Assembly (NCBI RefSeq): GCF_000744835.1
Contig: NZ_JQMS01000001.1
Location: 992,001 to 1,056,000 of the forward strand
DNA: 64,000 nucleotides
Direction: 5' to 3'
Source of the DNA: Flavobacterium sp. 83
GTDB taxonomy: Bacteria > Bacteroidota > Bacteroidia > Flavobacteriales > Flavobacteriaceae
A program made the translations under genes and the position numbers. Below the pieces are notes generated by a model that saw only the letters and a program-made list of their open reading frames with translations, did no database searches and was not told the origin of the DNA. How positions within the stretch are numbered: position 1 is the first letter of the stretch; each line of letters begins with the position of its first letter. Shown piece by piece: positions 45,223-53,831 of the stretch.

Positions 45223-45285
45223 GTCGAAAGTGAAACGTCGAAAGTTTAAAAGTCAGCTTGACTTTATGACATTAGACTATTAATA
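45223..45285. repeat. Intergenic inverted word repeat (GTCGAAAG type)
   Basis: GTCGAAAGT occurs twice (45224-45232, 45237-45245), then AAAAGTC pairs with GACTTT at 45246-45266, followed by GACATTAGAC. It lies between atpB and atpE. Confidence 0.4.
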
Positions 45286-45313
45286 AGAATGTTTAATTTT
45301 TAATATATATATT

Positions 45314-45505
45314 ATGCAAATTCCAACTATTGTAGGAGCAGGATTAATTGTAATCGGAGCAGGTTTAGGTATTGGTAGAATTGGTGGTTCAGCAATGGAC
45401 GCTATTGCTCGTCAACCAGAAGCTTCTGGAAAAATCCAAACAGCTATGCTTATCGCAGCTGCACTTATTGAGGGTATTGGTTTCGCTGCGTTATTCGCAT
45501 CTTAA
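45314..45505 (+). CDS. atpE: ATP synthase F0 subunit c
   Basis: The 63-residue hairpin protein has the glycine-rich first helix (GAGLGIGRIGG), the polar loop with RQPE and the proton-binding glutamate in AALIEGIGFAALF. There is no Ser/Thr right after that Glu and no Gln in the first helix at the sodium-binding position, so proton coupling is expected. It is the second gene of the operon. Confidence 0.95.
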   Translation: MQIPTIVGAGLIVIGAGLGIGRIGGSAMDAIARQPEASGKIQTAMLIAAALIEGIGFAALFAS

Positions 45506-45591
45506 TTAAAACACAAAAAGCAATAGTTACAACGGTTGGTTGTGACTATTGTTTTTAAAATTAAAACATTAAAAAATTATAATTATATACA

Positions 45592-46092
45592 ATGGATAAG
45601 TTAATAAATGATTTTTCGTTTGGTTTGTTTATTTGGCAAGTTTTTATATTTGTTGGATTAATATTCTTATTAAAAAAATTCGCTTGGAAACCAATTCTTG
45701 ATGCAGTAAATGATAGAGAAGAGGGTATTAAAAACGCATTGCTTTCAGCTGAAAATGCAAGAAAGGAAATGCAAAACCTTCAGGCAGATAACCAACGTAT
45801 TTTACAAGAGGCAAGATTAGAGCGTGACAACATGCTTAAAGACGCTCGTGAAATGAAAGAAAAAATGGTTGCTGATGCTAAAAACGAAGCACAGGCTCAA
45901 GGTTTAAAAATGATTGAGCAAGCTAAAGCAGCAATTGAAAGTGAAAAAAATGCAGCAATGGCTGAATTGAAATTACAAGTTTCAACTTTATCATTGAGTA
46001 TCGCAGAAAAAATATTGAAAGACGAATTATCTAACAAAGAAGCTCAAACTAAATTAGTTGAGAAAATGTTAGGCGACGTAAAGTTAAACTAA
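45592..46092 (+). CDS. atpF: ATP synthase F0 subunit b
   Basis: The 166-residue product has one N-terminal membrane helix (about 8-28) followed by a long charged helical stalk (RKEMQNLQADNQRILQEARLE) and a C-terminal segment for delta binding. It links F0 to F1. The size is normal, and the delta gene follows by 5 bp. Confidence 0.94.
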   Translation: MDKLINDFSFGLFIWQVFIFVGLIFLLKKFAWKPILDAVNDREEGIKNALLSAENARKEMQNLQADNQRILQEARLERDNMLKDAREMKEKMVADAKNEAQAQGLKMIEQAKAAIESEKNAAMAELKLQVSTLSLSIAEKILKDELSNKEAQTKLVEKMLGDVKLN

Positions 46093-46097
46093 CAATT

Positions 46098-46631
46098 ATG
46101 GCAAGTACAAGAGCAGCAATTCGTTATGCAAAAGCAATTCTAGACTTAGCAAACTCAAAAGGTGTTGCCGAAGTTGTAAATAACGATATGAAATCTATAG
46201 CTTCAACAATTAATGGTAATTTGGAATTGAGTACGTTTATTCAAAATCCAACCATGAAAGTGGAAGTGAAAGAGAAAGCACTGTTAGAAGTTTTTGCAGG
46301 TATCAATGGTGTAACTCAAGGGTTATTTCATTTGTTATTTGAAAACAAAAGATTCGAAATTCTAGAAGCAATTGCTTTAGAATACAGTAAATTATCTGAT
46401 ATTATGAATGGTGTTGAAGTAGCGCAAGTTACTACCGCTATTGCAATGGATACAGCATTAGAAGCTAAAGTTTTGGCTAAAATTGCAACATTTTCAGATA
46501 AGAAAATCACAATAGAGAATATAGTAGATGCTTCAATCATTGGAGGATTTATTCTAAGAATAGGCGACAAGCAATATAATGCTTCAGTAGCCAACAGATT
46601 ACAAGTATTAAAAAGAGAGTTAAGTAATTAG
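46098..46631 (+). CDS. atpH: ATP synthase F1 subunit delta
   Basis: The 177-residue protein has the delta pattern: RAAIRYAKAILDLANSKGV at the start and the C-terminal DASIIGGFILRIGDKQYNAS. It joins the stator stalk to the alpha/beta head. It follows atpF at 5 bp and precedes atpA by 38 bp. Confidence 0.94.
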   Translation: MASTRAAIRYAKAILDLANSKGVAEVVNNDMKSIASTINGNLELSTFIQNPTMKVEVKEKALLEVFAGINGVTQGLFHLLFENKRFEILEAIALEYSKLSDIMNGVEVAQVTTAIAMDTALEAKVLAKIATFSDKKITIENIVDASIIGGFILRIGDKQYNASVANRLQVLKRELSN

Positions 46632-46669
46632 TTTTATTACACATTTAAGTGTCTAAATTATAAATTAAG

Positions 46670-48247
46670 ATGGCGGAAATCAAACCTGCTGAAATTTCAG
46701 CAATATTAAGAAAGCAAGTAGAAGGTTTTGAATCTGGTGCTACACTAGAAGAAGTAGGAACAGTACTTCAAGTTGGAGATGGTATTGCTCGTGTTTACGG
46801 GCTTTCGAATGTTCAATACGGAGAATTAGTTGAATTTGACAATGGATTAGAAGCTATTGTTTTGAATCTTGAAGAAGACAATGTGGGTGTGGTACTTTTA
46901 GGACCATCTACAGGAATCAAAGAAGGTTCAACTGCAAAAAGAACACAACGTATTGCTTCTCTTAAAGTAGGAGAACAAATGGTAGGTCGTGTAGTAAACA
47001 CTCTTGGTTTTCCAATTGATGGAAAAGGACCAATTGGTGGAGACTTATACGAGATGCCTTTGGAAAGAAAAGCTCCTGGAGTTATCTTCCGTCAACCAGT
47101 TACTGAGCCATTACAAACAGGTATTAAAGCAGTAGATGCAATGATTCCAGTAGGTCGTGGACAACGTGAGCTAGTTATTGGTGACCGTCAAACAGGTAAA
47201 TCAACTGTTTGTATCGATACTATCTTAAATCAAAAAGAATTTTACGATGCAGGAAAACCTGTATTCTGTATATATGTTGCAATTGGACAAAAAGCGTCAA
47301 CTGTAGCAGGAATTGCTAAAATGTTAGAAGAAAAAGGAGCAATGGCTTATACCATTATTGTTGCTGCTAACGCTTCTGATCCAGCTCCAATGCAAGTTTA
47401 TGCTCCTTTCGCAGGTGCTGCAATTGGAGAATATTTTAGAGATTCAGGTCGTCCGGCTTTAATTGTTTATGATGATTTATCTAAACAAGCTGTTGCTTAC
47501 CGTGAGGTTTCTCTTTTATTAAGAAGACCACCGGGACGTGAAGCATATCCTGGAGACGTTTTCTACCTTCACAGTAGATTATTAGAGCGTGCTTGTAAAG
47601 TAATTGCAGATGATGGAATTGCTAAAGACATGAACGACTTACCAGATTCATTGAAATCAATTGTAAAAGGTGGTGGTTCATTGACTGCTTTACCAATTAT
47701 TGAAACTCAAGCTGGTGACGTTTCTGCTTATATCCCAACAAACGTAATTTCGATTACAGATGGTCAAATTTTCCTTGATGGAGATTTGTTTAACTCTGGG
47801 GTTCGTCCAGCAATTAACGTAGGTATCTCGGTATCTCGTGTTGGAGGAAATGCACAAATTAAATCAATGAAAAAAGTAGCTGGAACATTAAAACTAGATC
47901 AAGCACAATTCCGTGAATTGGAAGCGTTTGCTAAATTTGGTTCTGATCTTGATGCAGTTACTTTAAACGTAATTGAAAAAGGAAAAAGAAACGTTGAAAT
48001 CTTGAAACAAGGTTTGAACGATCCTTATACTGTTGAAGATCAAGTTGCGATTATCTATGCTGGTTCTAAAAACTTATTGAGAAATGTTCCTGTGAATAAA
48101 GTAAGAGAATTTGAGAAGGATTTCTTGGAATTCTTGAACAACAAACACAGAGCAACTCTTGATGCTTTGAAAGCAGGAAAATTAACAGACGAAATTACAG
48201 ATGTAATCGAAACTGTAGCAAAAGAATTATCAGCAAAATATAACTAA
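46670..48247 (+). CDS. atpA: ATP synthase F1 subunit alpha
   Basis: The 525-residue product has the complete alpha subunit pattern: beta-barrel N-terminus, Walker [29 protein letters not shown], and the [20 protein letters not shown] signature. It forms the non-catalytic nucleotide sites of the head. The codons are those of a highly expressed gene. The catalytic beta and epsilon genes are not next to it, as is usual in Bacteroidota, where atpDC form a separate unit. Confidence 0.97.
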   Translation: MAEIKPAEISAILRKQVEGFESGATLEEVGTVLQVGDGIARVYGLSNVQYGELVEFDNGLEAIVLNLEEDNVGVVLLGPSTGIKEGSTAKRTQRIASLKVGEQMVGRVVNTLGFPIDGKGPIGGDLYEMPLERKAPGVIFRQPVTEPLQTGIKAVDAMIPVGRGQRELVIGDRQTGKSTVCIDTILNQKEFYDAGKPVFCIYVAIGQKASTVAGIAKMLEEKGAMAYTIIVAANASDPAPMQVYAPFAGAAIGEYFRDSGRPALIVYDDLSKQAVAYREVSLLLRRPPGREAYPGDVFYLHSRLLERACKVIADDGIAKDMNDLPDSLKSIVKGGGSLTALPIIETQAGDVSAYIPTNVISITDGQIFLDGDLFNSGVRPAINVGISVSRVGGNAQIKSMKKVAGTLKLDQAQFRELEAFAKFGSDLDAVTLNVIEKGKRNVEILKQGLNDPYTVEDQVAIIYAGSKNLLRNVPVNKVREFEKDFLEFLNNKHRATLDALKAGKLTDEITDVIETVAKELSAKYN

Positions 48248-48261
48248 AAAAGTTTTAAATT

Positions 48262-48326
48262 TTAAGTAGTAAGTAGTAAGGTTTTCTTTATTACTTATTA
48301 CTTAACAATTACTACTTAATACTTAC
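48262..48326. repeat. Intergenic inverted word repeat (AAGTAGTAAGT type)
   Basis: TTAAGTAGTAAGTAGTAAG (48262-48280) is followed by TTATTACTTATTACTTAA (48289-48304) and ACTACTTAATACTTAC (48311-48326), which pair with it, partly through G-T pairs. It sits between atpA and atpG. Confidence 0.45.
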
Positions 48327-48332
48327 AAAACA

Positions 48333-49193
48333 ATGGCAAATTTAAAGGAAATCCGTAATAGAATTACTTCCGTTTCATCTACGATGCAAATTACATCGGC
48401 AATGAAAATGGTTTCTGCAGCAAAGCTAAAGAAAGCACAAGATGCAATCACAGCAATGCGCCCTTATGCCGAAAAATTAACGGAATTATTGCAAAATCTT
48501 TCTGCTACACTTGAAGGTGATGCAGGTGGTGAGTTTACGACTCAACGTGAGATAAAAAAAGTTTTAGTGGTAGCCATAACTTCAAATAGAGGTTTGTGTG
48601 GAGCATTTAATACGAATGTTATCAAAGAAGCTAAAAGCCGTTCAGAGTTTTATGCCGGAAAACAAGTTGATATTTTTGCTATTGGTAAAAAAGGTAATGA
48701 TGTTTTGAGTAAATCACTTTCAATTGTGGATAATCAAAGCGCTATTTTTGATGATTTGACTTTCGACAATGTGGCTAAAATTGCAGACTTATTAACGGAG
48801 AAATTCGTTTCTGGAGAATACGATAAGATTGAGTTGATTTACAATCAATTTAAAAATGCTGCGACACAAATCGTTCAAACTGAACAATTTTTGCCATTAG
48901 CACCAATAAAATCAGATCTTGCAGTTTCAACTGGCGATTACATCTTTGAACCTTCAAAAGAAGAAATCGTGTTGACTTTGATTCCAAAATCATTAAAAAC
49001 ACAATTGTATAAAGGAATTCGTGATTCATTTGCTTCAGAGCATGGAGCGCGTATGACTGCGATGCATAAAGCAACTGATAACGCAACTGAATTGAGAAAT
49101 CAATTGAAATTGACTTATAATAAAGCACGTCAAGCTTCTATTACTAATGAGATCTTAGAGATCGTTGGTGGTGCTGAAGCATTGAATGGATAA
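48333..49193 (+). CDS. atpG: ATP synthase F1 subunit gamma
   Basis: The 286-residue rotor subunit has the conserved N-terminal IRNRITSVSSTMQITSAMKM, the central TSNRGLCGAFNTN, and the C-terminal helix MTAMHKATDNATELRNQL. It turns with the c-ring within the alpha/beta head. It is the last gene of the operon and is followed by a strong terminator. Confidence 0.96.
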   Translation: MANLKEIRNRITSVSSTMQITSAMKMVSAAKLKKAQDAITAMRPYAEKLTELLQNLSATLEGDAGGEFTTQREIKKVLVVAITSNRGLCGAFNTNVIKEAKSRSEFYAGKQVDIFAIGKKGNDVLSKSLSIVDNQSAIFDDLTFDNVAKIADLLTEKFVSGEYDKIELIYNQFKNAATQIVQTEQFLPLAPIKSDLAVSTGDYIFEPSKEEIVLTLIPKSLKTQLYKGIRDSFASEHGARMTAMHKATDNATELRNQLKLTYNKARQASITNEILEIVGGAEALNG

Positions 49194-49220
49194 TAAATTA
49201 TTGATTCAAATATATTATGG

Positions 49221-49248
49221 AGCCACGCATTATGCGTGGCTTTTTTTG
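49221..49248 (+). terminator. Terminator of the ATP synthase operon
   Basis: GCCACGCA (49222-49229) pairs with TGCGTGGC (49233-49240) around loop TTA, followed by seven T. Confidence 0.92.
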
Positions 49249-49474
49249 TTTCAACTATTTTGTAGAGCTGGAATAGACCGAATTTTTTGTGGGTAATAAG
49301 TGGTGTTTTATGTTTATAATTTACATCCGTTATAAATTAACACCTATTACGATATAGTTTACATTAATTTAATTTTCAACAAATATAATTAACAATTGTT
49401 GGTGCTGTAAAAATGGAATAAGTGCTACTTTTGTTTACCCCCCTAATTTACTTGTTAAACTTAAATTTACTGTT

Positions 49475-49897
49475 TTGAAAAATTACTTAATTACATTATC
49501 TGAAAAAATTTTATTAAAGGCTCAAATAAATGAGGATTCTGTCTCATTGCGGAGGGAACTTTTTTATGTAAAACAAAAGAACTTAGAAGTAAACTTAATT
49601 ACTGATGATTTAAGGAAAGCGTTTTGGATAAATATATATAATGCATATGTTCTTATACTTGCAAATGAGACTAAACAACAAAAAAAACTTTTTAAACAAA
49701 AGCGAATTAAAATTGCCCGAAATCGGTTGTCATTAAATGATGTTGAATATGGAATCCTAAAAAGGTATAAATTTAAAATAGGTTCTATTTATATTTATGA
49801 TCCATTTTATTCTAAATTTATTAAAAATATAGCTATCAATCAAGTAGATGTAAATTTACATCTTCGTTTGGATAGTAATGCATTAATGGATATTTAA
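49475..49897 (+). pseudogene. Truncated DUF547 gene
   Basis: The 140-residue product matches the N-terminal half of DUF547 proteins (LRKAFWINIYNAYVLIL, KIARNRLSLNDVEYGILK). These are normally about 230-260 residues and carry a conserved signature HFALNCGA. Here the sequence reaches that point as HLRLDSNALMDI and stops, so the Cys is lost and the rest of the domain is missing. It opens at TTG (49475). A 20-bp duplication lies just after the stop. It is probably a decaying gene, though a short functional form cannot be excluded. Confidence 0.6.
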
Positions 49898-49916
49898 AAT
49901 AATCTTTAAGAAATTA

Positions 49917-49956
49917 TTGGTAATTTTTAATATTTATTGGTAATTTTTAATATTTA
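49917..49956 (+). repeat. Perfect 20-bp direct repeat
   Basis: A 20-bp unit beginning TTGGTAATTTTTAATATTTA occurs at 49917-49936 and again at 49937-49956 without change. It sits between the DUF547 remnant and the GNAT gene. Confidence 0.85.
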
Positions 49957-49984
49957 TTGATGTTTAAGTAAGCATTTGTTTTTC

Positions 49985-49992
49985 TAATTTTG
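49985..49992 (+). promoter_or_regulatory. -7 element of the GNAT gene
   Basis: TAATTTTG, a full TAnnTTTG match, lies 24 bp before the ATG at 50017; a TTG at 49990 opens a longer frame inside it. Confidence 0.55.
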
Positions 49993-50016
49993 TACCTCAA
50001 AATAATTGTAGGAACG

Positions 50017-50460
50017 ATGAAATTAGAAATTAGAGAACTGTCCAGTTTAGACGAAATGCTTGTTAATATTGAGGTAATGCGTTTTTTGTATCCCACATTT
50101 ACTTTAGAAAAATACGAATCGTATTTGGTTGAAATGATTCCACATAATTACAAGCAAGTTGCTGTATTTGAAAATGAAGTTTGTGTGGCTGTTTCAGGAT
50201 TTTGGTCGGGAACAAAACTCTGGTCAGGAAAATATATTGAGATTGATAATTTTATCGTTCATCCCGAACATCGCTCCAAGGGTTTGGGGAAAATGATGAC
50301 CGATTATATAGATACAAAAGCAAAACAAACAGGCTGTACTATGATTGTTTTGGATGCTTTTACGGGAAATTTTACGGCACACCGCTTTTATTACAACCAA
50401 GGATATGTCCCAAAGGGATTTCATTTTCTTAAAATTTTAAACGAAGAAGGATTAAGTTAA
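50017..50460 (+). CDS. GNAT-family N-acetyltransferase
   Basis: The 147-residue protein has the GNAT fold: a strand before IDNFIVHPEHRSKGLGKMMTDY, with the acetyl-CoA loop RSKGLG, followed by GCTMIVLDAF and AHRFYYNQGYV. It transfers acetyl from acetyl-CoA to an unknown amine. AGGA upstream of the ATG at 50017 may be a weak ribosome site and supports this start. It is followed at 11 bp by a lipoprotein gene. Confidence 0.86.
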   Translation: MKLEIRELSSLDEMLVNIEVMRFLYPTFTLEKYESYLVEMIPHNYKQVAVFENEVCVAVSGFWSGTKLWSGKYIEIDNFIVHPEHRSKGLGKMMTDYIDTKAKQTGCTMIVLDAFTGNFTAHRFYYNQGYVPKGFHFLKILNEEGLS

Positions 50461-50471
50461 ATCGTCAAAAG

Positions 50472-50969
50472 ATGAAACGATATAAAAGAACGTTACTTTT
50501 TTTTATACTTGCAATCAGTTTGACCTTTTGTGGAATGAAACAGGAACTTCAAACGCAATTTCCACAAGAAATCAAATCAGTTTATTTTCAGAAATGGATT
50601 GGTGGGCAGGAAGGAACCGGTAGCGGAACGGATTTTTATATTGAATTCAAAAATCCCCTTAATAAAGAAATTAGCTTAGAAAAAATCTATTTTAGAAACC
50701 AGGAAGCAACTCTTCAAGAAATTACCAAAAATAAATTTGTGGCACATTTTTACCAAAAGAATATCAATCATGATTTAATCCTGGACAGTGATTCCCTAAA
50801 AGAATATGGTAATAAAGCACCAATCATGATAAAACCTAAATTCGATTTAAAACCAAATGTAGCTTTATTAGAATATACGGAAAATAAAAAAACCTTATTT
50901 TTTAAAATAATGAATCCCAAAGAAAATCCAACTATTGCCTATCCATCGATAAATAAACCAAAGAATTAG
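50472..50969 (+). CDS. Conserved flavobacterial-type lipoprotein
   Basis: The 165-residue product has a signal segment with lipobox LTFC (Cys at about 20), then a beta-rich domain with FYIEFKNPLNKEISLEKIYFRNQ. No family is recognised. It follows the GNAT gene at 11 bp and precedes the second flippase. It could belong to the outer-membrane surface lipoproteins; nothing in the sequence gives a role. Confidence 0.72.
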   Translation: MKRYKRTLLFFILAISLTFCGMKQELQTQFPQEIKSVYFQKWIGGQEGTGSGTDFYIEFKNPLNKEISLEKIYFRNQEATLQEITKNKFVAHFYQKNINHDLILDSDSLKEYGNKAPIMIKPKFDLKPNVALLEYTENKKTLFFKIMNPKENPTIAYPSINKPKN

Positions 50970-51007
50970 TTATTTTTGTTTTATTAAATATAAACAAATA
51001 AATCATT

Positions 51008-52474
51008 TTGGGATTATATAAAAGCCTTTTCAAACAAACAGCCATTTACGGACTAGCTACTGTTATACCTAGAATGTTCAGTTTCTTATTAGTTCCACTT
51101 TATACTGATTTATTGCCAAAAGCCGAGTATGGAAAAGTTTCCATAATTTTCGCCTGGATGATTTTTTTCAATGTTATTCTTGCTTACGGAATGGAGACCG
51201 CTTTTTTTAGATTTTATAATAATGAAACCAACAAGAAATCTGTTGTAGAAACCACAATGGTTTCAATTTTTTGGACCTCCATTTCTTTCCTGTTTATTGG
51301 GCTTTTATATCGAAATACCTTGTCACAATGGTCAGGAATAGATACACAGTACATCACCTATACCATTTGGATTTTAGCATTGGATGCGTTGGTGATTATT
51401 CCGTTTTCAAAATTGAGAGCCTACCAAAAACCGATGGTGTATGCCGCAATCAAAATTGGAAATGTTTTAATTAATCTTTCATTGAGCGTTTTCCTTTTAC
51501 TTTTTCTACCTAAAATAGCGCAATCAAATCCCGATGGTTTTTTAGGTTCTTTATACATTGAAAACTTCCAGATTGGTTATATCTTTTTAGCTAATATTAT
51601 CGCTAGTTTATTGACATTTGTAGTGCTGTCACCAGATTATATTTTGCTAAAATGGAAATTTGATGCTGCTCTTTGGAAACGAATGATGCGTTACGGATTG
51701 CCTATAATGGTGGCCGGAATTGCATTTGCCATTAATGAACAGTTCGACAAAATTCTATTAGGGAAATTATTACCGGTAAATATTGCTGAAGCTGAAGTTG
51801 GAGTATATTCAGCCTGCTATAAACTGGGTTTATTTATGGTGTTGTATAGAACGGCCTATACTTTAGGAATAGAACCCTTTTTCTTTAGCCATGCTTCTAA
51901 TGCTAATGCACCGCAAACCTATGCGACAGTGACTAAATATTTTGTCATTTTTGGTTCTTTTATTTTATTGGGAGTAATCGTTTTTGCCGATATTTTAAAA
52001 CAGCTTATGATTCGGGATGCATCCTATTGGGAAGCCATGAAAGTCGTTCCGCTTATTATTCTAGCTAATTTTTTCCTAGGAATTTATACGAATCTTTCGG
52101 TATGGTACAAACTCATCGATAAAACCTATATTGGGGCTTATATCTCCATTGTTGGAGCAATAATAACATTGGTGTTGAATTACCTGCTTATTCCAACGAT
52201 GAGTTATTATGGTTCAGCAATTGCAACAATTGCTGCTTATGGAAGCATGATGTTTATTTCTTATTATTTGGGGAATAAATATTATCCAATACCATATGAT
52301 GCCAAGAAAATTGGGGGATATCTAGGTCTTTCAATAGGATTTTCGGCTATTTCTTTCTATGGTTTTAGAGAAAATTATTTTGTTGGAATTCCACTATTAC
52401 TCGCCTTTATGTATTTCATATATTACAACGAAAAAGAAATGTTAACCCGAATTTTGAACCGAAAAAACAATTAG
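51008..52474 (+). CDS. Second Wzx-type lipopolysaccharide flippase
   Basis: The 488-residue protein has about fourteen hydrophobic segments and the polysaccharide flippase start YGLATVIPRMFSFLLVPLYT, followed by AEYGKVSIIFAW. It is longer than the flippase at 19600 and not a close copy, so a different lipid-linked substrate is likely. Translation begins at TTG (51008); the first ATG in frame is further on and would remove the first helix. It stands apart from other glycan genes. Confidence 0.85.
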   Translation: MGLYKSLFKQTAIYGLATVIPRMFSFLLVPLYTDLLPKAEYGKVSIIFAWMIFFNVILAYGMETAFFRFYNNETNKKSVVETTMVSIFWTSISFLFIGLLYRNTLSQWSGIDTQYITYTIWILALDALVIIPFSKLRAYQKPMVYAAIKIGNVLINLSLSVFLLLFLPKIAQSNPDGFLGSLYIENFQIGYIFLANIIASLLTFVVLSPDYILLKWKFDAALWKRMMRYGLPIMVAGIAFAINEQFDKILLGKLLPVNIAEAEVGVYSACYKLGLFMVLYRTAYTLGIEPFFFSHASNANAPQTYATVTKYFVIFGSFILLGVIVFADILKQLMIRDASYWEAMKVVPLIILANFFLGIYTNLSVWYKLIDKTYIGAYISIVGAIITLVLNYLLIPTMSYYGSAIATIAAYGSMMFISYYLGNKYYPIPYDAKKIGGYLGLSIGFSAISFYGFRENYFVGIPLLLAFMYFIYYNEKEMLTRILNRKNN

Positions 52475-52522
52475 AATTTAATTTGATTTTTTTTTGGAGC
52501 TATTTCCTGCTTTTTGCTATAT

Positions 52523-52609
52523 CTTTTCTTTTTTAAAGAAAAAAAGAAAAGGATGCCGCTTCAATCAGGGCTATATCCCAAAATAATATTTACGGAGAAG
52601 TCGCGACTT
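52523..52609. other. Palindromic elements upstream of dut
   Basis: CTTTTCTTTTTT (52523-52534) pairs with AAAAAAGAAAAG (52540-52551), a perfect 12-bp stem around AAAGA. At 52598-52609 AAGTCGCGACTT is a perfect 12-bp palindrome with GC-rich centre, unusual for this AT-rich DNA. The stem may serve as a terminator for the flippase gene. Confidence 0.55.
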
Positions 52610-52635
52610 GTCCCTTTCCTTCTAAATAAATAACA

Positions 52636-53070
52636 ATGACTATAAAAATTATCAATAAATCGCAACATGCTTTGCCAAACTATGAAACTATAGCTTCGGC
52701 AGGAATGGATTTAAGAGCAAACTTAACAGAATCAATAACCCTAAAACCACTGGAAAGAGCCATTGTAAAAACGGGTCTTTTCATAGAATTACCTATAGGT
52801 TACGAAGCACAGGTTCGTCCAAGAAGTGGTTTGGCTGCCAAAAAAGGAATTACAGTCCTCAATTCTCCCGGAACAGTTGATGCTGATTATCGAGGCGAAA
52901 TAGGAGTGATTTTAGTAAATTTAAGCAATGAAGATTTCGTTATCGAAAATGGGGAACGCATCGCACAACTCATCATTGCAAAACACGAACGTGCAGAGTG
53001 GATTGAGGTGCAGGAATTAACTGAAACTTCGAGAGGCGAGGGCGGTTTTGGAAGTACGGGAGTGAAATAA
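52636..53070 (+). CDS. dut: dUTP diphosphatase
   Basis: The 144-residue trimeric enzyme hydrolyses dUTP to dUMP, protecting DNA from uracil. All five dUTPase motifs are visible, including [38 protein letters not shown] and the P-loop-like C-terminus GEGGFGSTG. Length is normal. Confidence 0.96.
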   Translation: MTIKIINKSQHALPNYETIASAGMDLRANLTESITLKPLERAIVKTGLFIELPIGYEAQVRPRSGLAAKKGITVLNSPGTVDADYRGEIGVILVNLSNEDFVIENGERIAQLIIAKHERAEWIEVQELTETSRGEGGFGSTGVK

Positions 53071-53110
53071 TATTTAATTAGTGGAATGTTAGGCAACATT
53101 TTGAAAGAAC

Positions 53111-53674
53111 ATGATAGAAAATAATACATCGAAATTTAAATCAACCGATTTACACTTTTATTCAAGTAAAATAAAGGCGTTTTTTCTATTGTTAGTATCT
53201 TCACTTCTAGTATTTTGTGGAATATTTTTATATAAAAACATTTTTAATTTTGAATTAAAACCTTTTAAAAGTATAATGTTATTATTTGGGTATAGTATAT
53301 TCGTATTTGGAATAATAATTTCAATTTTATATTTAATAAGAACAAAACCACTTCTTACTGTTACTACAAACGAAATCATTATTTATAATATTTTAACAAA
53401 ACAAATAAATATAAATTTTGAAGGGATTAAATCGTTTTTTGTAATAACTACTAGTTATAGAGGAATTGCCAACAATAGACAGATTTGTATTGAAATGAAA
53501 AAACCAACAAAAAAATATAGTGATTCTTGGTTTTACAAATTACTATTGAAATTTGATATAAAAATTGCGAATTCACAATATGTAATACAAACTAATTGTC
53601 TAAATATTAATCATAAAAAACTATTAGCGATTTTAAATGAACATCTAAAAAAAATGCCTGACAACGGTTTATAG
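53111..53674 (+). CDS. STM3941-like membrane protein
   Basis: The 187-residue protein has two membrane helices (about 23-45 and 53-76) followed by a soluble domain of about 110 residues with short strands (LLTVTTNEIIIYNILTKQI, INFEGIKSFFV), the pattern of the STM3941/PH-like family. Function unknown. Its codons are notably AT-rich and the product is less conserved in style than dut and the nucleotidyltransferase on either side, so it may be a recent insertion in an otherwise stable gene order. Confidence 0.6.
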   Translation: MIENNTSKFKSTDLHFYSSKIKAFFLLLVSSLLVFCGIFLYKNIFNFELKPFKSIMLLFGYSIFVFGIIISILYLIRTKPLLTVTTNEIIIYNILTKQININFEGIKSFFVITTSYRGIANNRQICIEMKKPTKKYSDSWFYKLLLKFDIKIANSQYVIQTNCLNINHKKLLAILNEHLKKMPDNGL

Positions 53675-53738
53675 TTGATGTAATTTTGGTTCATCTTCAG
53701 GCGCAGTTAGCAGATTAAATACTCAAAAAATCCATGGG

Positions 53739-53811
53739 AATCCGTTTAATCTGTGGCTAAAAATAATATAAAAAAATCTTCGTAAAGTTTGCAGCATTTT
53801 CTGCAAACTTT
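53739..53811 (+). repeat. Dispersed repeat, copy 2, and adjacent hairpin
   Basis: 53739-53754 is AATCCGTTTAATCTGT, identical to the minus strand of 4646-4661. At 53784-53794 AAAGTTTGCAG pairs perfectly with CTGCAAACTTT at 53801-53811 around CATTTT. No coding function is seen. Confidence 0.6.
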
Positions 53812-53831
53812 GCGGTTAAAAAAATAACAAT

